This document shows, in pieces, positions 15,774 through 22,142 of a DNA stretch of 64,000 nt. The stretch's first letter is position 1. Each line of letters begins with the position of its first letter. The notes beneath the pieces were generated by a model that saw nothing but the letters and a program-made list of their open reading frames with translations, was not told the DNA's origin and made no database searches. The translations under genes were made by a program, and so were the position numbers. Source of the DNA: Actinoplanes italicus (GTDB taxonomy: Bacteria; Actinomycetota; Actinomycetes; Mycobacteriales; Micromonosporaceae); the NCBI RefSeq assembly GCF_003001815.1, contig NZ_PVMZ01000009.1, forward strand, positions 248,001 through 312,000, written 5' to 3'.

Positions 15774-16628
15774 TCAGGCCCGCTTCCAGCCGCCGCAGCC
15801 GGCCGAGAGGAAGGCGGTGTCGCCGGACCGGACGGTGACCGTGGCCCGGGTGCCCGGCGCCACGAACTTCGCCTCCAGCGCCTTGCCCGCGCCGGACTGC
15901 CGTTCCCAGTAGCAGCCGTCCTCCTCGGCCGCGGTGTAGGTGCCCGGTTCGACCAGCTGGCCGACGCGGTGCAGGCCGTCACCGACCGTGGTGCCCGCCG
16001 GGCCGCCCTCGCGCTGGATGAGCTGGCGCCACTTCTGCGACAGCGGCTGGTCCGGGCAGAGCACGAGCGCCCCGATCAGCTCGTCGGACCGCTCGGTCGT
16101 CATCTCGTAACCGGGCTTGAGATAGTCCTCGGCCGGGTTCACGTCGGCGCAGATCGCGAAGAGGCTGGAGATGTCGTCGTCGGCGTAACCCGTGGCCCGC
16201 AGGGCGGTCTCCTCGCGGTCGCCGGCCGGGGTGACGATCTCCTGCGGACTGCCGTCGACCGCGATCACGTCACAGAAGTAGCCCTCCGCCTCCCAGGCCT
16301 GGCTGAAGTCGTGCCGGCCGGTGCGGTCCGCCTTGATGGTGAACTCCTTGCGCGGGCCGACATTGCTGGCCAGGAAGCAGCTGACGTCGACCGAGCTGCC
16401 GTCGTCCGGGCCGGATTCGGTGGTGATCCGGCCGGCCGGCGTGACCACGGGCGGGGCCGCGGCCGGGATCGTGGTCGCCGGATCGGTGCTCGCGGCGGCC
16501 GGCTCCGGGTCGTCACCGCCGGTCAGCAGGAAGAAGACGGTGCCGCCGACGGCCAGCAGCGCGGTGACCAGGGCGGCCGGGAACAACCAGGCGGCACGGC
16601 GGGGCTGCGGCGCATGGTGGTACGACAA
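15774..16628 (-). CDS. Membrane-anchored extracytoplasmic protein of unknown function
   Basis: A 284-residue protein with a short cytoplasmic N-terminus, one membrane segment (about 13-36), then a Pro/Ala/Thr linker (about 40-75). Residues about 80-200 contain paired cysteines (VSCFLAS, YFCDVI, ICADV, LCPDQP) and may bind a small-molecule or protein partner. The last 75 residues form a beta-rich module, GTYTAAEEDGCYWERQSG...SAGCGGW, of a type seen repeatedly on actinomycete surface proteins. No enzymatic motif is visible. It converges on the TetR gene with six bases between them. Confidence 0.75.
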   Translation of the reverse strand: MSYHHAPQPRRAAWLFPAALVTALLAVGGTVFFLLTGGDDPEPAAASTDPATTIPAAAPPVVTPAGRITTESGPDDGSSVDVSCFLASNVGPRKEFTIKADRTGRHDFSQAWEAEGYFCDVIAVDGSPQEIVTPAGDREETALRATGYADDDISSLFAICADVNPAEDYLKPGYEMTTERSDELIGALVLCPDQPLSQKWRQLIQREGGPAGTTVGDGLHRVGQLVEPGTYTAAEEDGCYWERQSGAGKALEAKFVAPGTRATVTVRSGDTAFLSAGCGGWKRA

Positions 16629-16768
16629 TTCGGGGCTCCCCGGGGGGTCGGGAGGATCAATGCATCAGCATGTATGTCCTGTCCCCGCGGGGCCAGAGTC
16701 CGTTCGGATGGTCTCCACGCCCCGTTCACGGGGGGTGACTCGGTGCCGGTGATTGGATATGGGGTCCC

Positions 16769-16774
16769 TAGGAT
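16769..16774 (+). promoter_or_regulatory. -10 box TAGGAT for a leaderless small gene
   Basis: TAGGAT ends seven bases before the ATG at 16782. This is the spacing expected for a leaderless actinobacterial transcript. Confidence 0.4.
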
Positions 16775-16781
16775 CGTCACC

Positions 16782-17000
16782 ATGGGTTATCCAGCTGAAG
16801 GGCCGATCACCGCGGTGCGGGTGGAATGGACCGGCGCGCGGTACCGGATTCATCTGGTGCGCGGCGCCGGTGGCGGGATCAGCGTCGTCGACGGTGGTGC
16901 GCGACCGGCCGAGGTGATGGCGGCGCTGACCGCGCAGGGTGTGTCGGCCGAGGACGCGGAGCATTGCGTCCGCGAGGTGGAGCCGGGCTTCCGGGCCTGA
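16782..17000 (+). CDS. Small conserved-looking protein, function unknown
   Basis: A 72-residue product with good coding composition. It starts MGYPAEGPITAVRVEWTG, continues as a beta-hairpin-like segment (YRIHLVRGAGGGISVVDGG) and ends in an amphipathic helix (PAEVMAALTAQGVSAEDAEHCVREV). It looks like a compact alpha/beta domain without a signal peptide. No family was recognised. It lies between two minus-strand genes and has its own apparent leaderless promoter. Confidence 0.65.
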   Translation: MGYPAEGPITAVRVEWTGARYRIHLVRGAGGGISVVDGGARPAEVMAALTAQGVSAEDAEHCVREVEPGFRA

Positions 17001-17037
17001 CCGGCCGGCCCGCACACGCGGGCCGGCCGGCTGTTAA

Positions 17038-17102
17038 GCCGCTCGGGAGTCTCCGCCGCTCGGGAGTCTCCGCTGCTCAGGAGTCTCCGCTGCTCAGGAG
17101 TC
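17038..17102. repeat. 17-bp tandem repeat (about 3.8 copies) over the 3' end of the FAD oxidoreductase gene
   Basis: Units start at 17038, 17055, 17072 and 17089 and read GC(C/T)GCTC(G/A)GGAGTCTCC. The last unit contains the stop codon of the minus-strand oxidoreductase. The period is not a multiple of three. Confidence 0.85.
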
Positions 17103-18518
17103 GAACGAGAAGCCGAAGGCGTTGGCCGCCTTCAGGATGAAACCGTCCCGCCCGCCGTTGCGGTCGGAGCGGGCGATCGCGTTCCGGATCACCTGCACGG
17201 CGGGATACAACACCGGCTCCGGCGGGACCGGCAACGGCTTCTTCTTGGCCATCTTCACCCGGGTGCGGACGGTGTCCTTACCGTCCAGCAGGTCGAGCAT
17301 CACGGTCGCGCCGTAACGCGTGGCGGCGACACCGAGGCCGGTGAAGCCGCTGCTGTAGGCGACCTTGCCGCCCATCGCCCGGCCCTGGAACGCGGCCAGC
17401 TGGGTGCACATGTCGATCATGCCGCCCCACGCGTGGCTGAACTTCACGTCCCCGAGCTGCGGGAACGTCCGCATGAAGTGGTCGGCGAGCCGCGCGAACG
17501 TCTCCGGGTTCTGGTCGTGCTCGGGCCGGATCGCGCCGCCCCTGTGGTAGACCACGTCGTAGCCGCCCCACAGGATCCGGTTGTCGGAGGTCATCCGGTA
17601 GTAGTGGAACTGCCGCGAGGTGTCCGAGATGCCGAACCGCTTCGTCCAGCCGATCGCCGCCACCTGCTCGTCGGTCAGCGGCTCGGTCATCAGCACGTAG
17701 TCGTAGACCGGCACGGTCAGCAGCCGGTTGCGCTTGAGCAGAGACGGGAAGCCGTTCGTGGCCAGCGCGACCTTGCGGGCACGCACGCTGCCGGCCCACG
17801 TCGCCGCGCGTACCGAGGAGCCCTGGTCCTTGATGTCGGTGACCGGGGTGTTCTCGAAGATCCGCACGCCGAGCCTGAGGCAGGCGGCCTTGAGGCCCCA
17901 GGCCAGCTTGGCCGGGTGCACCAGCGCGGCGCCCTCGTGCTGCATGAGGCCGGCCCGGTAGAGCGGCGACCTCACCAGCGCGGTCAGCGCCTCGCGGCCG
18001 TAGAACGTGGTGCCGTCGGTGACCGCCTCGCGCAGCTCGTCGACCTGATGCGGTTCGGTCGCGACGGCGAGCACGCCCTCCTTCTGGAACTCGGCGTCGA
18101 TGCCGTGCCGGGTCAGGGCGGCCTCGAAACCGGCGAAGTTCTCCGCGGCCAGGGCGTCGAGGATGGGCAGCTCGTCGGCGAAGTGCCGGCGCCCGTTCTC
18201 GGTGCCGTGGGTGAGGCTGGCCTCGACGAAGCCGCCGTTGCGCCCGCTCGCGGCCCAGGCGATCTCGTTGCCCTCGACCAGCACGACGTCGAGCGACGGG
18301 TTCGTCTCCTTGGCGATCAGCGCCGTCCACAGCCCGCAGTAGCCACCGCCGACGACCAGCAGTTCGGTCTCGGTCGAGCCGTTCAGCGCCGGCTGGGGGG
18401 CCGGCCGACCCGGGTCCTCCAGCCAGAACGGGGTGCGAGCGGCGCCGGCTAGGGCCTTGCGGATGCGCTGCTCGTCGGTGCGGATGGCCAGATCGTAAGC
18501 GGGGGGTGTGGCCGCCAT
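17094..18518 (-). CDS. FAD-dependent amine/amino-acid oxidoreductase (DAO family)
   Basis: A 474-residue flavoprotein that should oxidise a C-N bond. A Rossmann dinucleotide motif, LLVVGGGYCGLWTALIAKE, lies at about residues 51-69 and the acidic LVEGNE ends the next strand. The GRNGGFVEASLTHG motif and the C-terminal YSSGFTGLGVAATRYGATVMLDLL flavin contact are typical of the family that includes gamma-glutamylputrescine oxidase. The ATG at 18518 follows GAAGGGA by seven bases. The gene diverges from a TetR regulator, with a perfect operator between them. Putrescine or a related amine is a plausible substrate, but specificity cannot be read from sequence. Confidence 0.87.
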   Translation of the reverse strand: MAATPPAYDLAIRTDEQRIRKALAGAARTPFWLEDPGRPAPQPALNGSTETELLVVGGGYCGLWTALIAKETNPSLDVVLVEGNEIAWAASGRNGGFVEASLTHGTENGRRHFADELPILDALAAENFAGFEAALTRHGIDAEFQKEGVLAVATEPHQVDELREAVTDGTTFYGREALTALVRSPLYRAGLMQHEGAALVHPAKLAWGLKAACLRLGVRIFENTPVTDIKDQGSSVRAATWAGSVRARKVALATNGFPSLLKRNRLLTVPVYDYVLMTEPLTDEQVAAIGWTKRFGISDTSRQFHYYRMTSDNRILWGGYDVVYHRGGAIRPEHDQNPETFARLADHFMRTFPQLGDVKFSHAWGGMIDMCTQLAAFQGRAMGGKVAYSSGFTGLGVAATRYGATVMLDLLDGKDTVRTRVKMAKKKPLPVPPEPVLYPAVQVIRNAIARSDRNGGRDGFILKAANAFGFSFDS

Positions 18519-18539
18519 GGTGAGTCCCTTCAACTCTCT

Positions 18540-18576
18540 CGAGATCTCCGCGGGTGTCGGCCGATTGGAGATCTCG
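18540..18576 (-). promoter_or_regulatory. Inverted repeat of two GAGATCTC palindromes in the oxidoreductase leader
   Basis: CGAGATCTCC (18540-18549) and GGAGATCTCG (18567-18576) are exact inverted repeats separated by 17 bases. Each core GAGATCTC is itself palindromic. It may be a dimeric operator pair or an mRNA hairpin 22 bases upstream of the start codon. Confidence 0.5.
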
Positions 18577-18604
18577 TGAACAGATGAAACCGCTCCCCGC
18601 ACGC

Positions 18605-18626
18605 TTATGTCAATGCGTTGACATAA
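18605..18626. promoter_or_regulatory. Perfect TetR operator between the FAD oxidoreductase and TetR genes
   Basis: TTATGTCAA (18605-18613) and TTGACATAA (18618-18626) form a perfect 9-bp inverted repeat around TGCG. Each arm also contains TTGACA, a -35-like box, on both strands, so a bound repressor would block both divergent promoters. Confidence 0.7.
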
Positions 18627-18643
18627 GGAGGACCTATGGTGGT

Positions 18644-19369
18644 GTGGTGCCTGGAGTGGAACGTGTGCGCAGCGTGGGGGCCCGACGCCGGAAAACGCGG
18701 ACCGGTGTCGTGCTCACCGCGGACATGATCGTCGACACAGCTCTGCGTCTGATCGACGCGCCTGGCGGCGACAAACTGAGCGTCCGCCGCCTCGGCGCCG
18801 AGCTGGGTGCCGACCCGACCGCCGTCTACCGCTACTTCCGTGACATGGACGCGCTGCTGCTCGCCCTCGCCGACCGGCTGATCGGCGACGCGTTCGCCGA
18901 GTTCGTGCCGCGCGAGCACTGGGCCGACTCGCTGCGCGACCTGGCCGCCTCGCTGCGCCGGTCGATGCGGCTGCACCCGCGGCTCGCGCACCTGCGGGCG
19001 ATCCGGGTCACCGCCGGCCCGCACGAGATGCGGGTCGTCGACACCGGCATCGGCATCATGCTGAGCGCGGGGTTCGCCCCGGCTGACGCGGTCCGGCACT
19101 ACCGCGACTTCGTCGACACGGTGCTGGCGGTGGCAGCGGTCGACGCCGCCGAGCTGACCCCCGGGCAGGAGGCGGCCGAGCAGGAGGCCTGGTCCCGGGT
19201 CTACACCTCGCTGCCCGCCGAGAGCTATCCGAACGTGCACCTGGTGCGCGAACACCTGCCGTCGATGTACAACTCGGCCTTCCCCGGGACCATCGACAAG
19301 CTGATCGACGCCCTCGTCCACGCGGCACCTTCGTCAGGCGGTTCTCAGGCCGTGCCGACCCCCGCGTAG
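18644..19369 (+). CDS. TetR-family regulator
   Basis: The N-terminal helix-turn-helix (VLTADMIVDTALRLIDAPGG, LSVRRLGAELGADPTAVYRYFRDMDALL) and a C-terminal TetR_C-type ligand domain are clear; total about 241 residues. The start is uncertain. The strong AAGGAGG at 18625-18631 lies 12 bases before the in-frame GTG at 18644, while the better-spaced ATG at 18636 is out of frame and would give only a 30-residue peptide. It probably controls the divergent oxidoreductase through the perfect palindrome at 18605-18626. Its 3' end overlaps the convergent methyltransferase gene by 25 bp. Confidence 0.82.
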   Translation: MVPGVERVRSVGARRRKTRTGVVLTADMIVDTALRLIDAPGGDKLSVRRLGAELGADPTAVYRYFRDMDALLLALADRLIGDAFAEFVPREHWADSLRDLAASLRRSMRLHPRLAHLRAIRVTAGPHEMRVVDTGIGIMLSAGFAPADAVRHYRDFVDTVLAVAAVDAAELTPGQEAAEQEAWSRVYTSLPAESYPNVHLVREHLPSMYNSAFPGTIDKLIDALVHAAPSSGGSQAVPTPA

Positions 19370-20145
19370 GCGCCGAACCGCTCCGGGTGGCCGACGGCCT
19401 CACCCGGCTCGGGGCGCCACAGCGGAATGTGCACCAGGCCGGGCTCGACCAGCGGGAAGCCGTCGAACCAGGACGCGATCTCGGCGTGCGACCGCAGCAC
19501 GATCCCGGTGCCGGTGCGTGACGACAACTTCTGCGCCTCGATCACCTCCGGTGGCTGCCCGTCTGCCGTCGCGTGCGAGATCACCAGATGACTTCCCGGG
19601 CCGACGGCGGCACGCAGCCCGGCCACGATCCCGGCCGGATTCGCCTCGTCCGGAACGAAATGCAACACCCCCGCCAGGAGTACGGCCACCGGCTGCCCGA
19701 AATCGATCAGTCCGAGCTCGGCCGTGGCACTGAGCACGAGCTCGGTGTCCCGCGCATCGGCGAGGACGACCCCGGTGGCGGGGACATCGGCCAGGATGGC
19801 CCGGCTGTGCTCCACCGCGACCGGGTCCACGTCGACGTAGACGACCGCCGAGCCCGGCGCCTCGGCCTGCGCGATCTCGTGCACGTTGCCGGTCGCCGGG
19901 ATGCCCGAGCCGATGTCCAGGTACTGGCGCACCCCGGCCCGGGCCAGGAACCGCACCGCCCGTTGCAGGAACGCCCGGTTGGCCCGCATCGTCGCGCCGA
20001 TGTCCGGCGTCATCGCCTCGATGTGGCCGGCCAGCTCCCGGTCGACCGGCAGATGATGCGAACCGCCCAGGAAGTAGTCGTACACCCGGGCGGCGCTCGG
20101 CCTGCTCGTGTCGATCCCGTCCGGCACCCAATCCAGATCAGTCAT
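19345..20145 (-). CDS. SAM-dependent methyltransferase, DUF574/Methyltransf_19 family
   Basis: A 266-residue protein of the SAV2177-like family, which is expanded in filamentous actinomycetes. Diagnostic features are the N-terminal RVYDYFLGGSHHLPVDRELA segment and the SAM motif QYLDIGSGIPATGNVHE, followed by VVYVDVDPVAV with the ribose-binding acidic residues. A conserved VLLAGVLHFVPD strand completes the fold. Methyl acceptors are generally unknown. The ATG at 20145 is the first in the reading frame. A dispersed palindromic element lies 16 bp upstream. Confidence 0.9.
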   Translation of the reverse strand: MTDLDWVPDGIDTSRPSAARVYDYFLGGSHHLPVDRELAGHIEAMTPDIGATMRANRAFLQRAVRFLARAGVRQYLDIGSGIPATGNVHEIAQAEAPGSAVVYVDVDPVAVEHSRAILADVPATGVVLADARDTELVLSATAELGLIDFGQPVAVLLAGVLHFVPDEANPAGIVAGLRAAVGPGSHLVISHATADGQPPEVIEAQKLSSRTGTGIVLRSHAEIASWFDGFPLVEPGLVHIPLWRPEPGEAVGHPERFGAYAGVGTA

Positions 20146-20160
20146 GTATGAAGATCTATC

Positions 20161-20220
20161 ACCCGGCTGTGCCGTACCGCTGTCTCACCGCGATCGAGAC
20201 AGCGATGCGTCCCAGCCGGA
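20161..20220. repeat. Dispersed palindromic element, copy 1
   Basis: A nested hairpin: CCGGCTG (20163-20169) pairs with CAGCCGG (20213-20219), and CGCTGTCTC (20178-20186) with GAGACAGCG (20196-20204). The element aligns over about 60 bp with a second copy at 53334-53396. It lies between the methyltransferase start and the acyl-CoA dehydrogenase stop. Confidence 0.75.
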
Positions 20221-20243
20221 AAGATCCGGCACCGCCGGTCGGG

Positions 20244-21380
20244 TCACTGGTAGCCGAACATCTTCGCGGCCAGGTCGGTCATGATCTCGGTGGCGCCCGC
20301 GCCGATGCCGAGGATCCGGCTGTCCCGGTAGTTGCGCTCCACCTCGGACTCGCGCATGTACCCCATCCCGCCGTGCAGCTGGACGGCCTCGTCGACGACG
20401 AACTTGCAGGCCTCGACCGCCGCGTTCTTGGCCAGGCACACCTCGCCGATCATCGGCTCACCGGCGGCGTGCCGCTCGCCCACCCATCGGGTGTACTGGC
20501 GGGCCAGGTCGATCCGCTGCTTCATCAGGACCAGCTTGTGCCGGACCACCTGGCGGCTGATCAGCGGCCGGCCGAAGGTCTCCCGGGACCGGACGTACTC
20601 CAGGGTGAGGTCGAGTGAGCGCTGGGCCACCGAGTAGGCGTGCACCGCCGCGATGATCCGCTCCGACACGAAGGCCTGCCCGATCAGCGCGAACCCGAAG
20701 TTCTCCGGGCCGACCAGGTTCGCGGCCGGCACCCGGCAGTCGGCGAACGACAGCTCCGCGGTGTCCGAGCAGAGCCAGCCCATCTTGTCGAGCTTGCGGG
20801 ACACGGTGAAGCCTGGTGTGCCCTTCTCGACCACCAGCATGCTGATCCCGGACGCGCCGGGGCCGCCGGTGCGCACCGCGGTGGTGACGAAGTCGGCCCG
20901 AATCCCGGAGGTGATGAACATCTTGGCGCCGTTCACCACGTACACGTCCCCGTCGCGGACCGCGGTGGTGCGCAGTGAGCCCACGTCCGACCCTGCCTCC
21001 GGCTCGGTGACGCCGAGTGCCCCGATCATCTCCCCGGCCAGGGTCGGCCGGACGAACCGGTCGATGAGCGAGGCGTCGCCGGAGGCGATGATGTGCGGCA
21101 GCGCGATGCCGTGGGTGAACAGCGAGGCGTGCGCCCCGGACGAGCCGCCGGCCTCCAGGAACGCCTCGGTCGCCACGACCGTGTCGATCGTGTCGCCGCC
21201 GTCGCCGCCGTGCTCCTCGGCGAACCCGATGCCGTAGAGGCCGGCCTTGGCCAGCTGGGCGTGGATGTCGCGGGGAATCTCGCCGGCCCGCTCCCAGTCG
21301 GCCAGGTGAGGGTGGATCTCACGACCCGTGAACTGCTTCATCGAGTCGGCGAGGGCGCGGCGTTCAGGGGTGTCGTACAA
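20244..21380 (-). CDS. Acyl-CoA dehydrogenase
   Basis: FAD enzyme introducing the alpha-beta double bond into acyl-CoA. Order along the 378 residues: N-terminal helical domain, beta barrel with the FAD motif ALGVTEPEAGSDVGSL and WLCSDTAELSFADCRVP, then the C-terminal helical domain with RETFGRPLISRQ and LHGGMGYMRESEVERNYRDSRI. GATEIM contains the Glu at the catalytic-base position of short-chain family members. The start is TTG, placed directly after the stop of the TetR gene, with AAGGAG upstream inside that gene, so the two are coupled. With the divergent thiolase/crotonase fusion it would supply a beta-oxidation-like route. Confidence 0.92.
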   Translation of the reverse strand: MYDTPERRALADSMKQFTGREIHPHLADWERAGEIPRDIHAQLAKAGLYGIGFAEEHGGDGGDTIDTVVATEAFLEAGGSSGAHASLFTHGIALPHIIASGDASLIDRFVRPTLAGEMIGALGVTEPEAGSDVGSLRTTAVRDGDVYVVNGAKMFITSGIRADFVTTAVRTGGPGASGISMLVVEKGTPGFTVSRKLDKMGWLCSDTAELSFADCRVPAANLVGPENFGFALIGQAFVSERIIAAVHAYSVAQRSLDLTLEYVRSRETFGRPLISRQVVRHKLVLMKQRIDLARQYTRWVGERHAAGEPMIGEVCLAKNAAVEACKFVVDEAVQLHGGMGYMRESEVERNYRDSRILGIGAGATEIMTDLAAKMFGYQ

Positions 21381-22019
21381 CTAACTCTCCTTTGAGCGGG
21401 CACGTTCGACGAGGGTGGACGGGTCACGGTGGCCGAGCAGGATCGCGGCCGCACGCTTCCAGCGGCGGATGAGCAGCTCTCGGCGGCCCAGGTCGCCACT
21501 GACTATGCCGGTCATGGCGAGTCCGGTGAGGACTTCGTAACTGAACTCGACCACGGTCGGCACGCGGGGGTCGCCGGGCGAGCTCTCGCTGAGCAGCGCG
21601 CGCGCCCGGTCGTGCAGGACGGCGAAGATCTCCTTCTCCACCGGCAGGAGCGCGGTGCGCACCTCGGCGTCGGTGCGGGCCGCGTTCCACAGCTCGAGCG
21701 CGGCCCAGAACAGCGGCGAGGAGAAGTGCCGCCAGATGATGTCGATCAGCGCGTCGAGGCGGTCGGCCTCCTCCGGGATCGCGGCGAGCTCGGCGGTCAG
21801 GGCCTCGGCCCGGCGGCCCGCGACGTAGTGCACCGCGCCGACCAGCAGATCCGCCTTGGTCGGGAAGTGGTGCAGCAGCGTGCCGCGGGGCACGTCGGCG
21901 CGGGCCAGGACCTCGGCGGTGGTGGTCTCGGCGTAGCCGCGCTCGACCAGGCACTGCACGGTGGCCTCCAGGATCTTGCCCCGGGTGGCCTCACTGCGTT
22001 GTGCCTGCGTTCGTTTCAC
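21381..22019 (-). CDS. TetR-family regulator of the lipid cluster
   Basis: A 212-residue TetR protein with HTH residues about 15-60 (ILEATVQCLVERGYAETTTAEVLARADVPRGTLLHHFPTK). Its stop codon abuts the start of the acyl-CoA dehydrogenase, so it is the first gene of that operon and diverges from the large fusion gene. It likely senses an acyl-CoA or related lipid and controls both directions. Two candidate operators lie in the 123-bp gap. Confidence 0.87.
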   Translation of the reverse strand: MKRTQAQRSEATRGKILEATVQCLVERGYAETTTAEVLARADVPRGTLLHHFPTKADLLVGAVHYVAGRRAEALTAELAAIPEEADRLDALIDIIWRHFSSPLFWAALELWNAARTDAEVRTALLPVEKEIFAVLHDRARALLSESSPGDPRVPTVVEFSYEVLTGLAMTGIVSGDLGRRELLIRRWKRAAAILLGHRDPSTLVERARSKES

Positions 22020-22024
22020 GGCAT

Positions 22025-22046
22025 TTACCGTACGGCTTGACGGTTA
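22025..22046. promoter_or_regulatory. Imperfect inverted repeat, candidate TetR operator
   Basis: TTACCGT (22025-22031) and ACGGTTA (22040-22046) match as inverted arms with one mismatch. They lie six bases upstream of the minus-strand TetR start. Autoregulation is the simplest reading. Confidence 0.45.
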
Positions 22047-22091
22047 GTTGCGTCCATACAGCTTGTTCTCAGTGATCGCCGGGCTATTGCC

Positions 22092-22105
22092 GTGACCCAG
22101 GTCAC
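22092..22105. promoter_or_regulatory. Perfect palindrome GTGACC-CA-GGTCAC
   Basis: Six-base arms around CA, 37 bp upstream of the fusion-gene start and in its probable promoter. It could be the site of the adjacent TetR or of a global lipid regulator. Confidence 0.45.
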
Positions 22106-22142
22106 CCCCTTACCGTCACGTCAGACTGTTAGGGGAGCGTCG

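Noticed and set aside
18636..18728. Small ORF starting at the well-spaced ATG 18636
   Set aside because: It gives a 30-residue peptide with no coding bias; the TetR frame from GTG 18644 is clearly the gene, although a leader-peptide role cannot be fully excluded.
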